Source: a virus
Reading direction: 5' to 3' (one strand)
DNA length: 58,754 nucleotides
IMG/VR virus record: IMGVR_UViG_3300042522_000568
Location: 1 to 58,754 of that record
Shown here: positions 14,526 to 23,332 of the stretch, in pieces
Layout of the letters: every line of letters begins with the position of its first letter
Numbering within the stretch: the first letter of the stretch is position 1
Translations under genes and position numbers: made by a program
Notes under the pieces: model-generated
Told to the model about the DNA's origin: nothing
Database searches by the model: none
Seen by the model: only the letters and a program-made list of their open reading frames with translations

Positions 14526-15374
14526 TTACTTATTATCTGTGACGGCAGACTTTGACTTTTCCCAGTCTTTATTTTTTCTAACCGATAAATTACGATTCCA
14601 AGCTGCTTTTAATATGACAGGATCAATATCAAACTTTTCAAATGTTTCTATAAAAGCGTTGATATCTTTTGGAAAACATGTGCCACCAAATCCAAAATCA
14701 TTATCGTGACCTGGTACTTGATAGTGACTTATACCAATTCTGCCATCGGACATAACACCACCTAATATTTTATCCCAAGATAGATTTAATTTATCAGATA
14801 ACAAAAACATTTCATTGAAAAATGATACTTTAGTTGCAAAGAAACAATTTGCAAAGTACTTTACAAATTCTGATTCTTTACTCTTCATTGCGTGACACGT
14901 GACTCCTGGGAATCTTTCTTCGTACAATTTTTTGATGGTTAGTGTGCCGTTTTCTTCTTCGCCACCAACTATATTTCTACTAGGTGTAATAAAATCTATA
15001 GCTGCTGATCTTGCAGTCAAAAATTCAGGAGAATGAATAATTTTGAGTGGACTAAACTTTTCACAAAGATAATCTGTGGTACCAATAGGAACGGTTGATT
15101 TAATCACAAATATTGTTTGTGGATTATAAGCGTGAGTTATTACGGTATTAAAGAAATCAACAATATAAGAAGTATCCGATCCTAATGTATCTTTAAACAT
15201 TGGAGTTGGTAAACAAACAAATACAATATCTTGTATTATAGTCTCATCAAATGAATGTGTAGATTTTGCACTGTTTACATCATAGATTTTAACGTCGTGA
15301 TAGTGATTTAAACCTTTACAAATAGCGCTACCAACAAAACCATTACCAACAATTCCGATTTTAAATTTGTTCAT
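14526..15374 (-). CDS. UDP-glucose/GDP-mannose dehydrogenase family protein, short form
   Basis: 282 residues from ATG 15374 (another ATG at 15383 adds three). Rossmann motif GIVGNGFVGSA at the start, VCLPTP, STVPIGTT, the HSPEFL loop and the catalytic-Cys block FGGTCFPKD. It oxidises the C6 alcohol of an NDP-hexose to a uronic acid with NAD+. Usual members have 390-450 residues; this one ends about 40 residues after the catalytic Cys and lacks the C-terminal NDP-sugar-binding domain. It may work as a dimer with a swapped site, or may be a phage-specific minimal form. It overlaps the upstream GT by 14 bases. Confidence 0.85.
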   Translation of the reverse strand: MNKFKIGIVGNGFVGSAICKGLNHYHDVKIYDVNSAKSTHSFDETIIQDIVFVCLPTPMFKDTLGSDTSYIVDFFNTVITHAYNPQTIFVIKSTVPIGTTDYLCEKFSPLKIIHSPEFLTARSAAIDFITPSRNIVGGEEENGTLTIKKLYEERFPGVTCHAMKSKESEFVKYFANCFFATKVSFFNEMFLLSDKLNLSWDKILGGVMSDGRIGISHYQVPGHDNDFGFGGTCFPKDINAFIETFEKFDIDPVILKAAWNRNLSVRKNKDWEKSKSAVTDNK

Positions 15375-16311
15375 AAATTTCATTCCAATTTTGTAACCAT
15401 TTTTCTTCTGTATAATACATTAGATAATTATCTTTTGCGGTATCTGAACAGTAATTATAAAACTCTTTGTCGTCTCTTAATCTTATTGATAGTTGATTTG
15501 CTTTTTCTATATCGCCTATGTTGACACTTAGTTCTGGATGCAATGTCTCTTGTGTGTCTAATCCTGTATATCCTATGCATGGTATACCCAAATAAGCACA
15601 GTTAAGAGCAAATGTACCCGCCGCATGTGTACGCATTAAGTGTATGCCCACATTAAAATTGGCAAGTGTTTTAATCCACTCAGTCCACATCATGTATGGT
15701 AAATGATGTAAGCTGGGAAATTGTTCTTCGTTTTCAATTTTTCTTCCCATACTAGGGATAAAAGTTGGCTTGTTGAAGTTTTGTGCTACAAAGTAACTGT
15801 CTACTCCGCCATACCAACTACAGAAGTTTCCGCCTATAATAGGCATACCATTATTTTCACGGAGTATATTTTTAACGGTATCTTCTATCATCAAAGACTG
15901 TAAATTAAATGTGGGTTTCTTAAATATACCTTTGAAGTATGAAATATCACTCTTGTTATGAGTTAATAGAAAGTCCATCGAACTTAGGAAATTAATATAA
16001 TTAACTTGATTTGTATAATTATAATCTTGATAATACCAGGCCGGACCTTCTTGCATTACTGTTACTTTTTTGCCAATAGATTTAACCAGCTCTAACAATC
16101 GGACAGTATCAAAGTTTTCTAACTTTTTTGGCAATATTACAATGACCAAATCATGTCGTGGTATACTAATTGACGATTTACTTAAAATGTAGTCTATTGG
16201 ATAATGATTGGCATTAAGTGCAATTTGCCAAGCAAATTCGGTACGACAATTTACAAAATCTCTAGGTAGTTTACCAATATGACTATTTTGACTAACAAAA
16301 CAAATATTCAT
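15361..16311 (-). CDS. GT-B-like glycosyltransferase
   Basis: 316 residues with two Rossmann-like halves. The N-terminal half holds HDLVIVILPKKL and VTVMQEGPAWYYQDY; the C-terminal half holds MPIIGGNFCSWYGGVDS, FNVGIHLMRTHAAGTFALNCAYLGIP and GYTGLDTQE, with the donor-binding pattern of family 1/4-type transferases (a helix after a Gly-rich turn, then a conserved acidic position). The donor is unknown. It is translated in the array with a 4-base overlap to the gene upstream. Confidence 0.65.
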   Translation of the reverse strand: MNICFVSQNSHIGKLPRDFVNCRTEFAWQIALNANHYPIDYILSKSSISIPRHDLVIVILPKKLENFDTVRLLELVKSIGKKVTVMQEGPAWYYQDYNYTNQVNYINFLSSMDFLLTHNKSDISYFKGIFKKPTFNLQSLMIEDTVKNILRENNGMPIIGGNFCSWYGGVDSYFVAQNFNKPTFIPSMGRKIENEEQFPSLHHLPYMMWTEWIKTLANFNVGIHLMRTHAAGTFALNCAYLGIPCIGYTGLDTQETLHPELSVNIGDIEKANQLSIRLRDDKEFYNYCSDTAKDNYLMYYTEEKWLQNWNEIYEQI

Positions 16312-17294
16312 AGTCTTTTTTTAAAATCTTCGTAAGTGTAAAAGTTTCCTGTATTATTAAATAAACTATTTAAATTGTGTTGTGACATCTCTTTGAATAT
16401 CTTCCACCAATCTCCTTTTTCTTTTCCACAAAATCCCCTTGGATTATTTTCATTCGCAATATACATGCGTTTATTTGGATGTCTTCTAGCGTGAACCTTT
16501 AAAATGTTTTTGAATATAATTTGTACGTATTTATCCCCTAATATTTTTTGCGCCATCATTGATAAACTTTCATCATCATTATGAATAAAGCAAGGCGGTA
16601 TATTAATGCCACTTTTAATTAAATCACTACTCAATACCAAACAAGAGCCATCTATTTTTGGATAATTTATCGTTTGTATATCAAGTTCTTTGATCTCTGA
16701 ATTGATAGTATTCATTTGATCTATGGTCATAAGTGACTTGGCTTGATTAATGTTATCAACATCTTTATCATCATATACATGATTTAGGAATTTAGGATGA
16801 ACTGTTACATCCCAACTGTTATCCCACATTTTTCGATCCGCAAAACATGCTATAAATCTGTATATTCCTTGCGATCTTATAACAGGAGTCAGAGTTTCCA
16901 ATCCAATTATTGCTTCTTTTGGAAGTAAACTATCTGTTTCTCCCCATATTAAATAATCAACTTTCTCACAATATTTTGTATTGAATTCTCTGCGATAATT
17001 TGTTTGTGTATAGAATTCATTATCATTATCTATAATTTTGTAATGTAAGTTAGGCAATTCTTTTATTCTAACCAGTTCATTCTCAAATCTATCAACCAGA
17101 TCATCTTTTGTCGTTTTAGATGTATCTATTTTTTCGAAAAACTGGGATGTGTTGAATACAAAATCCAAATATACGTTTTCTTTGTTGTCAACCGTGGACA
17201 AAAGATTTAACAATCCACCGATATAATCACTGAACATTTCAATCTCATAAAACATTACGTGGATGCCAATTGCGTATTTATAATTTATATTCAT
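16308..17294 (-). CDS. Glycosyltransferase-like protein (GT-A type)
   Basis: 328 residues. The order of elements fits a GT-A transferase: an N-terminal strand IGIHVMFYEIEMFSDYI, a central DYLIWGETDSLLP with an acidic metal site, RFIACFADRKMWDNSWDVTVHP, then IPPCFIHNDDESLSMMAQ and a closing HARRHPNKRMY. It contains no transmembrane segment. Family number cannot be assigned by eye. ATGA-type overlaps on both sides put it firmly in the operon. Confidence 0.6.
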   Translation of the reverse strand: MNINYKYAIGIHVMFYEIEMFSDYIGGLLNLLSTVDNKENVYLDFVFNTSQFFEKIDTSKTTKDDLVDRFENELVRIKELPNLHYKIIDNDNEFYTQTNYRREFNTKYCEKVDYLIWGETDSLLPKEAIIGLETLTPVIRSQGIYRFIACFADRKMWDNSWDVTVHPKFLNHVYDDKDVDNINQAKSLMTIDQMNTINSEIKELDIQTINYPKIDGSCLVLSSDLIKSGINIPPCFIHNDDESLSMMAQKILGDKYVQIIFKNILKVHARRHPNKRMYIANENNPRGFCGKEKGDWWKIFKEMSQHNLNSLFNNTGNFYTYEDFKKRL

Positions 17295-17953
17295 AAAAAT
17301 GTAGAGGCGATTGACATCAAATCTGGATTTAATTCGAAATTAAAAATTTTGCCGAACTTTGAAAGATTAGAGTCAATTGGTATCTCTTTTCTATTCATAT
17401 CTATCATATTATACACATACGGCAATTTATTATATTCTCCATCAAAGAAAAAATTCTGCGGAATAAATTTAAGATCTAATTTGTTAATTAAGTTTTGATA
17501 GTTTTCTTCTAAGAAGTTTAGAATCTGATCGAAGATTTGTTCATGGGACTTGTTAACAACAAATATGCTTAAATCAAAAAATCTTGAAAAGTCTACTTTT
17601 TTATTATTAAATACATGTTGTTGATACAATTCTATATTGGTTAACAAGTAACTAAAATCAGAATCCCATTCGGCAAATGTAAGCTTATTGTTGCTTAAAT
17701 CAAAAATATTCTCTGTATTTTTATTTACGAGCGTAGTGTCTCGTACTAAACAGATGTTGTCGAAACTTACAGCACTATTTTTCAATAATTTGAACATATA
17801 GAAAATCTGATTTGTTCTATCAAACGTTGGATTAACAATGTCAGTCAAACAGATTAATTTTAAATTGTGTGATTCACAATATTTCTTCCAAGATTCATAT
17901 GATAACTGGTTTAATTGTTCTGCTGATTGATATAAGACAACGAAATTATTCAT
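17291..17953 (-). CDS. GT-A-like protein lacking a clear DxD (paralogue B)
   Basis: 220 residues. The N-terminal block SYESWKKYCESHNLKLICL aligns with the same region of the genes at 13766 and 17946, but at the metal-binding position it has CLVRDTTLV instead of VDAD, and the C-terminal blocks are divergent. It may bind a sugar nucleotide without metal, act as a partner of its paralogues, or be decaying. Overlaps of 4 and 8 bases with its neighbours support expression. Confidence 0.6.
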   Translation of the reverse strand: MNNFVVLYQSAEQLNQLSYESWKKYCESHNLKLICLTDIVNPTFDRTNQIFYMFKLLKNSAVSFDNICLVRDTTLVNKNTENIFDLSNNKLTFAEWDSDFSYLLTNIELYQQHVFNNKKVDFSRFFDLSIFVVNKSHEQIFDQILNFLEENYQNLINKLDLKFIPQNFFFDGEYNKLPYVYNMIDMNRKEIPIDSNLSKFGKIFNFELNPDLMSIASTFL

Positions 17954-18743
17954 AGTTTTGCTTTATTAAGTCCCATGTTTGTTTCATTAGTTGGGTACGA
18001 GTGACCCCTCTATCGGAAAATCCGGAAAATATCCAAACGTTTAAATATTTGATAAAGAATGGTGTTTTATCATTTGTATAAGAATTGCCAGTTAATAAGT
18101 TACGTCTCCACAAATGATTTACGCCGTGAGATATAGGAAACACTTTTGTATCTATTTTATTTATTTGTATAAAGTAGTTTAGGACTGGTTGATCTCGACC
18201 ACGTTTTACCAATTTGTCTTCGTGATTTAATATAGATTCATGGTTATCAAAGTAGAACTTTTTCAAATCATCAAACATCGGTTTATGATTTTTATTAAAT
18301 AAAACGAAGCCAGCTAGAAAATGTTTGGTATAATCAAATTCAAATCCGTTAAAAAGATCTTTATATCCGTTTATACTTTCGTGTACCCACTTCATATTTT
18401 CATTTCCCAATATTCCACATAACTTACATTCGGATTCATTGAAGAAATTAGGAGCGTCCCATTTTACCATGATGGAAGCATCAACTGCTAATATTTGATC
18501 AAAATCTCCTACTTTGTTTTTTACAAAATCAAAAATATCTAACCAGCGTTGCCAATTGATTTTGTATTTGAGTTGATCGTCATAGGTAGTAACATCATAG
18601 TGTACAAATATAACATCGTTTTTCTTACACCAATATTCCCAAGATTTTTTACTATAGTCCATCCAAGAAAAATCGTCATAACGATACTTTTCTTTTACGA
18701 CATCACTACCTTTTACTCCACACCAAAACAATACGTTTTTCAT
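17946..18743 (-). CDS. GT-A-like glycosyltransferase (paralogue C)
   Basis: 265 residues from ATG 18743, which forms an ATGA overlap with the gene upstream; an in-frame upstream start would overlap much more. Shared motif SKKSWEYWCKKNDVIFVHY, then INWQRWLDIFDF, AVDASIMV (first Asp kept, second replaced by Ser), FLAGFVLFN, GRDQPVLNYF and LWRRNLLTG. The order is the same as in the gene at 13766, so the fold is the same. The altered DxD may change metal use. Sugar and acceptor are unknown. Confidence 0.7.
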   Translation of the reverse strand: MKNVLFWCGVKGSDVVKEKYRYDDFSWMDYSKKSWEYWCKKNDVIFVHYDVTTYDDQLKYKINWQRWLDIFDFVKNKVGDFDQILAVDASIMVKWDAPNFFNESECKLCGILGNENMKWVHESINGYKDLFNGFEFDYTKHFLAGFVLFNKNHKPMFDDLKKFYFDNHESILNHEDKLVKRGRDQPVLNYFIQINKIDTKVFPISHGVNHLWRRNLLTGNSYTNDKTPFFIKYLNVWIFSGFSDRGVTRTQLMKQTWDLIKQNYE

Positions 18744-20302
18744 TTTATAAAATACTCTTTCCAATAGTTGTAGGTTTTATAATCACTTGGGGTACCCCAG
18801 CAAATATAATGTTCTACTTCAAATACTTTTACATTTAATCCACGTTTGATATTTTGATTAATAACATCATCGACATAAAATTCACCATTAGTTCTTATAT
18901 TAGAATCATAGTTCTTTTTTAACCCGTCGATAAAATACTTGGCTTTTCTAAAAAACATTGTACCAATGATAGCATGGGTTTGTAAAGGATTATCGTAGAT
19001 AAACTTTTTACACGAAACGTGCTTGATGTTATTGTTTTCATCGACATCCAACCAAGAATACATATTAGGATTAACTTTACTCGTTTGATTGTTTCTAAAT
19101 GACCATACAATTACATCAACTGTTGGATCCTCGATTAATCGCTGATATTCGTTTGAATCGTAATATACACCATTGTCACACGCTGAAATTAAAATTGGGT
19201 TTTCTAATTCAATATTGAAGTGATTAATAGCTAATTCACATGTGCATGCTTGTCCTTCGGTAGTTTTATCTATTGATAAAACAGATGTGTTTTTATAATG
19301 TTGTTTAAGTGTAGTGTCTAATTTAAACTCACCCACGTGTTCTTTTAAACACACAAACGTATTATTGTCACAACTTGGTAGGCAATCAACTGCTTGCACA
19401 ACCATTGGTAACCCATCTACGTCTATAAGAGGCTTTGGTAATTTAAAACCTTCCATTGAAAACCTACTTCCTCTACCAGCCATCGGAAGTACTAGGGTAG
19501 TATTTGGTTGGTTAATAATTTCTAATTTATTGGTTTTAAGTTTTTTAAAATAAGATGACCATGATTTATATATCTCCAAATCGTATGGAGTTCCCCATTG
19601 CAACATTTTATCGATTTCAAATATATTTGTACGCAATCCATCTTTAACCAGTAGATTATATACTAAACTTATATAAAACTCACCTTTTAGATCATTTCCA
19701 GATTCCAACAATTGTTTAAAGTATTTTTTTACCAAGTTACCACTTTTAAAGTAATATGTTCCATTTGAAGCATATTCATTCATTTTATTGTTGGTAAACG
19801 GCTCTTTTTCTTTAATTTGAATCAATACTTTATTCTCTTCTTTACAGAAAGCATAGTTATCGCTTCCTAACATATGTGGATGGAATCCTGTGTAACACGG
19901 AATTGAACCGTCAAAATTGCCGATGTGAATTTCTTCTAAGAATTTATCAAAATTCCATACTGTACCATAATCACAATAGGTTATTATTGTTTCTTTGGAG
20001 TCGTCGATATGATCAAAGATCTGTGATACTGTGTAAACAGGACCTTTTTTGTGATTAGGAATAGAATGAATTTTACAATTTGGCACCAGAGACTTCAATA
20101 TCAATGACATATTGGTCTCTTTTAAATGTGGTTCGTTACAAATAAATGTTATGTCTGTAACTCCTGGGAATAGATCAACTACGTGTTTAATAATAGGATG
20201 TCCATCTACTTCAATTAGTGGTTTTGGGTCTTTGTATCCAGCCTCAATGAATCGTTTGCCAATTCCTGACATTGGGATGATAAGTTGAATATTGTCTTTC
20301 AT
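18740..20302 (-). CDS. Tandem sugar nucleotidyltransferase (two NTP-transferase domains)
   Basis: 520 residues containing two homologous pyrophosphorylase domains. Domain 1 (about 1-245) starts IIPMSGIGKRFIEAGYKDPK with PLIEVDG and has the acidic site TYCDYGTVW; domain 2 (about 270-520) starts VLPMAGRGSRFSMEGFKLPK with PLIDVDG and has ISACDNGVYY. Each also has an HKKGP/TEGQA-type donor loop, GTYYFK/GTMFFR, GEFY and WGTPYD/WGTPSD. Such enzymes couple a sugar- or polyol-phosphate to a nucleotide. Either two different phosphates are activated or the domains form an obligate internal dimer. It heads the cassette with the GDPD, HAD and aldolase genes. Confidence 0.85.
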   Translation of the reverse strand: MKDNIQLIIPMSGIGKRFIEAGYKDPKPLIEVDGHPIIKHVVDLFPGVTDITFICNEPHLKETNMSLILKSLVPNCKIHSIPNHKKGPVYTVSQIFDHIDDSKETIITYCDYGTVWNFDKFLEEIHIGNFDGSIPCYTGFHPHMLGSDNYAFCKEENKVLIQIKEKEPFTNNKMNEYASNGTYYFKSGNLVKKYFKQLLESGNDLKGEFYISLVYNLLVKDGLRTNIFEIDKMLQWGTPYDLEIYKSWSSYFKKLKTNKLEIINQPNTTLVLPMAGRGSRFSMEGFKLPKPLIDVDGLPMVVQAVDCLPSCDNNTFVCLKEHVGEFKLDTTLKQHYKNTSVLSIDKTTEGQACTCELAINHFNIELENPILISACDNGVYYDSNEYQRLIEDPTVDVIVWSFRNNQTSKVNPNMYSWLDVDENNNIKHVSCKKFIYDNPLQTHAIIGTMFFRKAKYFIDGLKKNYDSNIRTNGEFYVDDVINQNIKRGLNVKVFEVEHYICWGTPSDYKTYNYWKEYFIK

Positions 20303-20303
20303 T

Positions 20304-20780
20304 TTAATATAAACCTTTATTCTTTAAAGAAAATTTACACAAATCTACATAATCGGTACATACAGCATAGACAATCTTATCATTAAACTTTAATACTGAT
20401 TCCTCGTCTAAAAGAGGAATGATACAGTTTTCATCTAATCTAAGACTCAAATCGTGTACCCAAAAATGATTTGTGCTTGTTATAATATATGAATCTTGTG
20501 AATGACAAAAATATTTTATGTTAGAATTTAGTTTTTTTAATTCCAACGCTGACTCTAAATTTTTGCAATGATACCAAATATCGTTTATTCTATTTAATAT
20601 CCAGTGTTTATTGATTTTATAATCAGGAGTATCGTGTCCTAACCAAAATTCGTTATTTATATATCTTATATCAACTTCAACTTCATAACCACATCCTATA
20701 GCTGAATCTATATACGATGGTCTATTTTCTTTGTCAACAATTATTCCTCTGAGATTTCCGCGATGTGATATAATTATCAT
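20304..20780 (-). CDS. Glycerophosphodiester phosphodiesterase-like protein
   Basis: 158 residues, short for the family (usually about 240 or more). It retains the key N-terminal signature: SHRGN, then VEVDIRY and LGHDTPDY, the His-Glu-Asp set that binds metal and cleaves phosphodiesters in GDPD/PI-PLC-like TIM barrels. The second half is abbreviated (NLESALELK, FWVHDLSLR). In capsule-like loci similar short GDPD proteins accompany nucleotidyltransferases and phosphatases, suggesting sugar- or polyol-phosphodiester chemistry. It overlaps the HAD gene by 4 bases. Confidence 0.75.
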   Translation of the reverse strand: MIIISHRGNLRGIIVDKENRPSYIDSAIGCGYEVEVDIRYINNEFWLGHDTPDYKINKHWILNRINDIWYHCKNLESALELKKLNSNIKYFCHSQDSYIITSTNHFWVHDLSLRLDENCIIPLLDEESVLKFNDKIVYAVCTDYVDLCKFSLKNKGLY

Positions 20781-21076
20781 AAATTTTCGATTGGTATAGT
20801 TTTGTCATCAATAAACAAATCGTAATATGGTTTATCTACTCTTACTTCGTTATATTTAGCTCCCCATGTATCTAATTGATGCTTTGTAAGCGTATACCAA
20901 TTGATTTGTTTTCTACTACCTCTGGCAGTCCAATAGACAATTGTATTACCTTCGTCGTACAATTTGTTTATTTTTTCTATATTTTCTTTTATTGGATTAG
21001 AATTTGCATAATTTCTATCTTCCGATGTTTTACAAATGGTTTCGTCAATGTCAACGTAAATTATTTTTTTGCCCAT
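20777..21076 (-). CDS. HAD-type phosphatase (capsule biosynthesis type)
   Basis: 99 residues. Catalytic motif I VDIDETIC (nucleophile and acid Asp), motif II TARGSRKQ, and a terminal acidic motif LFIDDKT. The tiny size and the pattern HQLDTWGAKYNEVRVDKPYYD match the small HAD proteins of polysaccharide loci that dephosphorylate a sugar- or polyol-phosphate. Placed between the GDPD-like gene and the class II aldolase gene, with overlaps on both sides, it probably acts in the same pathway. Confidence 0.8.
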   Translation of the reverse strand: MGKKIIYVDIDETICKTSEDRNYANSNPIKENIEKINKLYDEGNTIVYWTARGSRKQINWYTLTKHQLDTWGAKYNEVRVDKPYYDLFIDDKTIPIENL

Positions 21077-21744
21077 AAATTGTTTCTATAAATTTCATTA
21101 GTATCTGTTTTCACCTGTACAACTTTATCTTCGGAAATAAACGTACATTGTCCGAGAGATTTGGATCCAATAAATATCTCTGCTGATTTTTCACACATTT
21201 CTGTAGCAATTAAGCATTCTCTAGTTGAAGATCCTACGCAGATTATACCATGATTTACTAATAAGATCAACTTTGGTAAATATTTATTATCTTCTATAAA
21301 TTTATTAACAGATACTTCTACGTTTTTACATAATTCTTCGCCAGGGTGTGCATAGTGTACTACACAAGATTTTTCTCCATTAAAAACAACTTGATCTGGA
21401 AACATCCGTTTATTTGCAAATTCCTCTATTAATAGCTGACTGCTACATAGTATTTTAAGTGTATTTATAGGATGTGTGTGTGCTATAAAGTTAACTTTTG
21501 GTTTTTGTAAAAGAAACGAGTGAAATCCAGTTTCTATGCTTGGTTTTTTGTTAAAGTTATTTAACTGATTTCCTTTAAAATCACATTTAACTAAATCATC
21601 ATAGGATAAATGATTCAATGTGGTACCACTTGCTTTTATTAGAAACCCACCTTCAATTTTTTCAGAAACGTTTCCCTCTGCGCCAACAACATAATTTTTA
21701 AGACACGATCCAAGTGTTAATAAATCGTCATTTGAATTTTGCAT
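21061..21744 (-). CDS. Class II aldolase/adducin-family protein
   Basis: 227 residues. Motifs of the zinc-dependent class II aldolase fold: GAEGNVSEKI, FLIKASGTTLNHL, HTHPIN (zinc ligands His-x-His), an acidic position in EEFANKRMFPDQ, and LLVNHGIICVG with the third His. Relatives cleave or epimerise sugar phosphates such as fuculose- or ribulose-phosphates. Next to the nucleotidyltransferase, HAD and GDPD genes it may make or divert a short polyol or deoxysugar for the glycan. The substrate is not readable from sequence. Confidence 0.85.
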   Translation of the reverse strand: MQNSNDDLLTLGSCLKNYVVGAEGNVSEKIEGGFLIKASGTTLNHLSYDDLVKCDFKGNQLNNFNKKPSIETGFHSFLLQKPKVNFIAHTHPINTLKILCSSQLLIEEFANKRMFPDQVVFNGEKSCVVHYAHPGEELCKNVEVSVNKFIEDNKYLPKLILLVNHGIICVGSSTRECLIATEMCEKSAEIFIGSKSLGQCTFISEDKVVQVKTDTNEIYRNNLWAKK

Positions 21745-21765
21745 AACAAGTTTAGAATATTTTAA

Positions 21766-22551
21766 TCAGACAACAATAGTCCAATTGTCTAACGACATGG
21801 GTTCTAATTTCAACTCATGTTTGTAATAAGTATCTTTGAGCAAACCGCCCCATCTTTCTTTTCGCACAAATGGGTAAATATATATTTTTATATTTTTAAA
21901 TATTCCATATCGTGCGTCTAATATATAACAAAAAGATGCCCATACAGAATCTACAAAATGCATTTCTTTAGCATGTTCTAAAATTTTTATCATATTAAAC
22001 ATATCCAAAGCATTTCCGTTTAAATCTATATACTGTGTGGATTCATGTTTTTTGAAATTTATAGCTGAATCTCCTAAGTGGTTATCATGGTATAATACAT
22101 AATTAGATCCGTGTTCTGCAATAAACTTTTCGTAAAATATATTCTCTTTATTAAAATCACGTTCTATGTTAAAAAAGTTAATTTTATTAATATAATCTAT
22201 ACCATAACAAATATAATATTTTTTATTAAAATGAATGCTAGGCGACGAAGATATAAAAGCGTTTTTATATTGATCGTTTCTATTTGCATCCAACTTACCA
22301 TGCAATAAATAATCGTAAATGTTTGCGTCGAATTTATTGTAAAAATCTTTTGATACTTTGGTTGTCGCTAACGGATCGTAAATTTTAGTTATGTTATTTT
22401 TATTTTTTAAATAAAATTCAAAAATTGGTTTTGCTTCGGGTCTTAGTATTACTGTTATATGATCGTATTTTGATAAATAATAATCGATCATGGATAAGTG
22501 ATTTACTAAATCCGTCCACGATTGGTAAAAAAATAAAAGACCTTGTTTCAT
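21766..22551 (-). CDS. Glycosyltransferase-like protein (paralogue of the 23333 gene)
   Basis: 261 residues from ATG 22551 (an in-frame TTG at 22569 is less likely). Rossmann-like beginning KQGLLFFYQSWTDLVNHLSMIDYYL, DHITVILRPEAKPIF, and the late block ILEHAKEMHFVDSVWASFCY that resembles the donor half of GT-B enzymes. The C-terminal part shares the pattern (L-E-x-A-x-E-hHF ... IYx-x-hhRxR-W) with the gene at 23333, so they are diverged copies. The function is inferred from position in the GT array. Confidence 0.6.
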   Translation of the reverse strand: MKQGLLFFYQSWTDLVNHLSMIDYYLSKYDHITVILRPEAKPIFEFYLKNKNNITKIYDPLATTKVSKDFYNKFDANIYDYLLHGKLDANRNDQYKNAFISSSPSIHFNKKYYICYGIDYINKINFFNIERDFNKENIFYEKFIAEHGSNYVLYHDNHLGDSAINFKKHESTQYIDLNGNALDMFNMIKILEHAKEMHFVDSVWASFCYILDARYGIFKNIKIYIYPFVRKERWGGLLKDTYYKHELKLEPMSLDNWTIVV

Positions 22552-22562
22552 CAAAATATATA

Positions 22563-23330
22563 TTACCAAAGCACTCCGTCATAAAACTTTTTGTTTGTAT
22601 TATTTAAAGTCAATAGCTCTATTATTTTATTATATTCTGGTATAAGATTTACGTCTAATTGATTGTTTGATCGCGGTAATAGTTTTCCTTTGTGAGTAAT
22701 ATGAATAAATTGAAAAAAAGACAAACAACTAAACCATCCACATTTTATAGGATTGTCAGTGTAAAGTTTATAAATTTTATATTTGAGACAGTGTTTCATC
22801 ACAGTTTTGTTTTCAATCGTTCTATATGTCTCATTTTTAAAATTCTCCATTATTTCCAATAATACACTCAATTTCCAGATAGAAGGGTTTACATTGTATA
22901 TGTAATTGTTTATATTTCTCTGCGCTCGTAATTCAACTTTTAAATCATTAAATTCAATTAATAATCTGTCTTTATTATATAGATCCCAGCTATGTCTACA
23001 TTGTAAGTCTATCCTATCGATTGAATGTTCGGTCATATAGTTTTTTACATGACTGATATATGAGTCATCTTTTTTAACAACTATGTCGATATCATGAATA
23101 AAAAGAATATATTCGTGTTTTAAACATTTCAATGATAGAACTCTGCTTGCATAAGGCAAAGAATTGTCATAAAAAATAACTTGATTATATTTACAATATA
23201 AATGATCTAAATTTTTGTCAGATTTGTTTATCAGTAAAATTTTATCCGCGTACTCTAACGCTTGTGTCTGTACAGAAAGTATATCTAAATAGTCTGTGTG
23301 TGAATAAACCACATATGTTAACTCATTCAT
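22563..23330 (-). CDS. GT-A-like glycosyltransferase
   Basis: 255 residues. N-terminal strand LTYVVYSHTDYLDIL, then DKILLINKSD, a YDNSLPYASRVLSL donor loop and the acidic metal site LFIHDIDIVV, typical for GT2-like enzymes that describe a short GT-A fold. The middle (DRIDLQCRHSWDLYNKDRL) is family-specific. The sequence is very A/T-rich, like its neighbours from 21.8 to 31.3 kb. No family number is assigned. Confidence 0.65.
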   Translation of the reverse strand: MNELTYVVYSHTDYLDILSVQTQALEYADKILLINKSDKNLDHLYCKYNQVIFYDNSLPYASRVLSLKCLKHEYILFIHDIDIVVKKDDSYISHVKNYMTEHSIDRIDLQCRHSWDLYNKDRLLIEFNDLKVELRAQRNINNYIYNVNPSIWKLSVLLEIMENFKNETYRTIENKTVMKHCLKYKIYKLYTDNPIKCGWFSCLSFFQFIHITHKGKLLPRSNNQLDVNLIPEYNKIIELLTLNNTNKKFYDGVLW

Positions 23331-23332
23331 AA

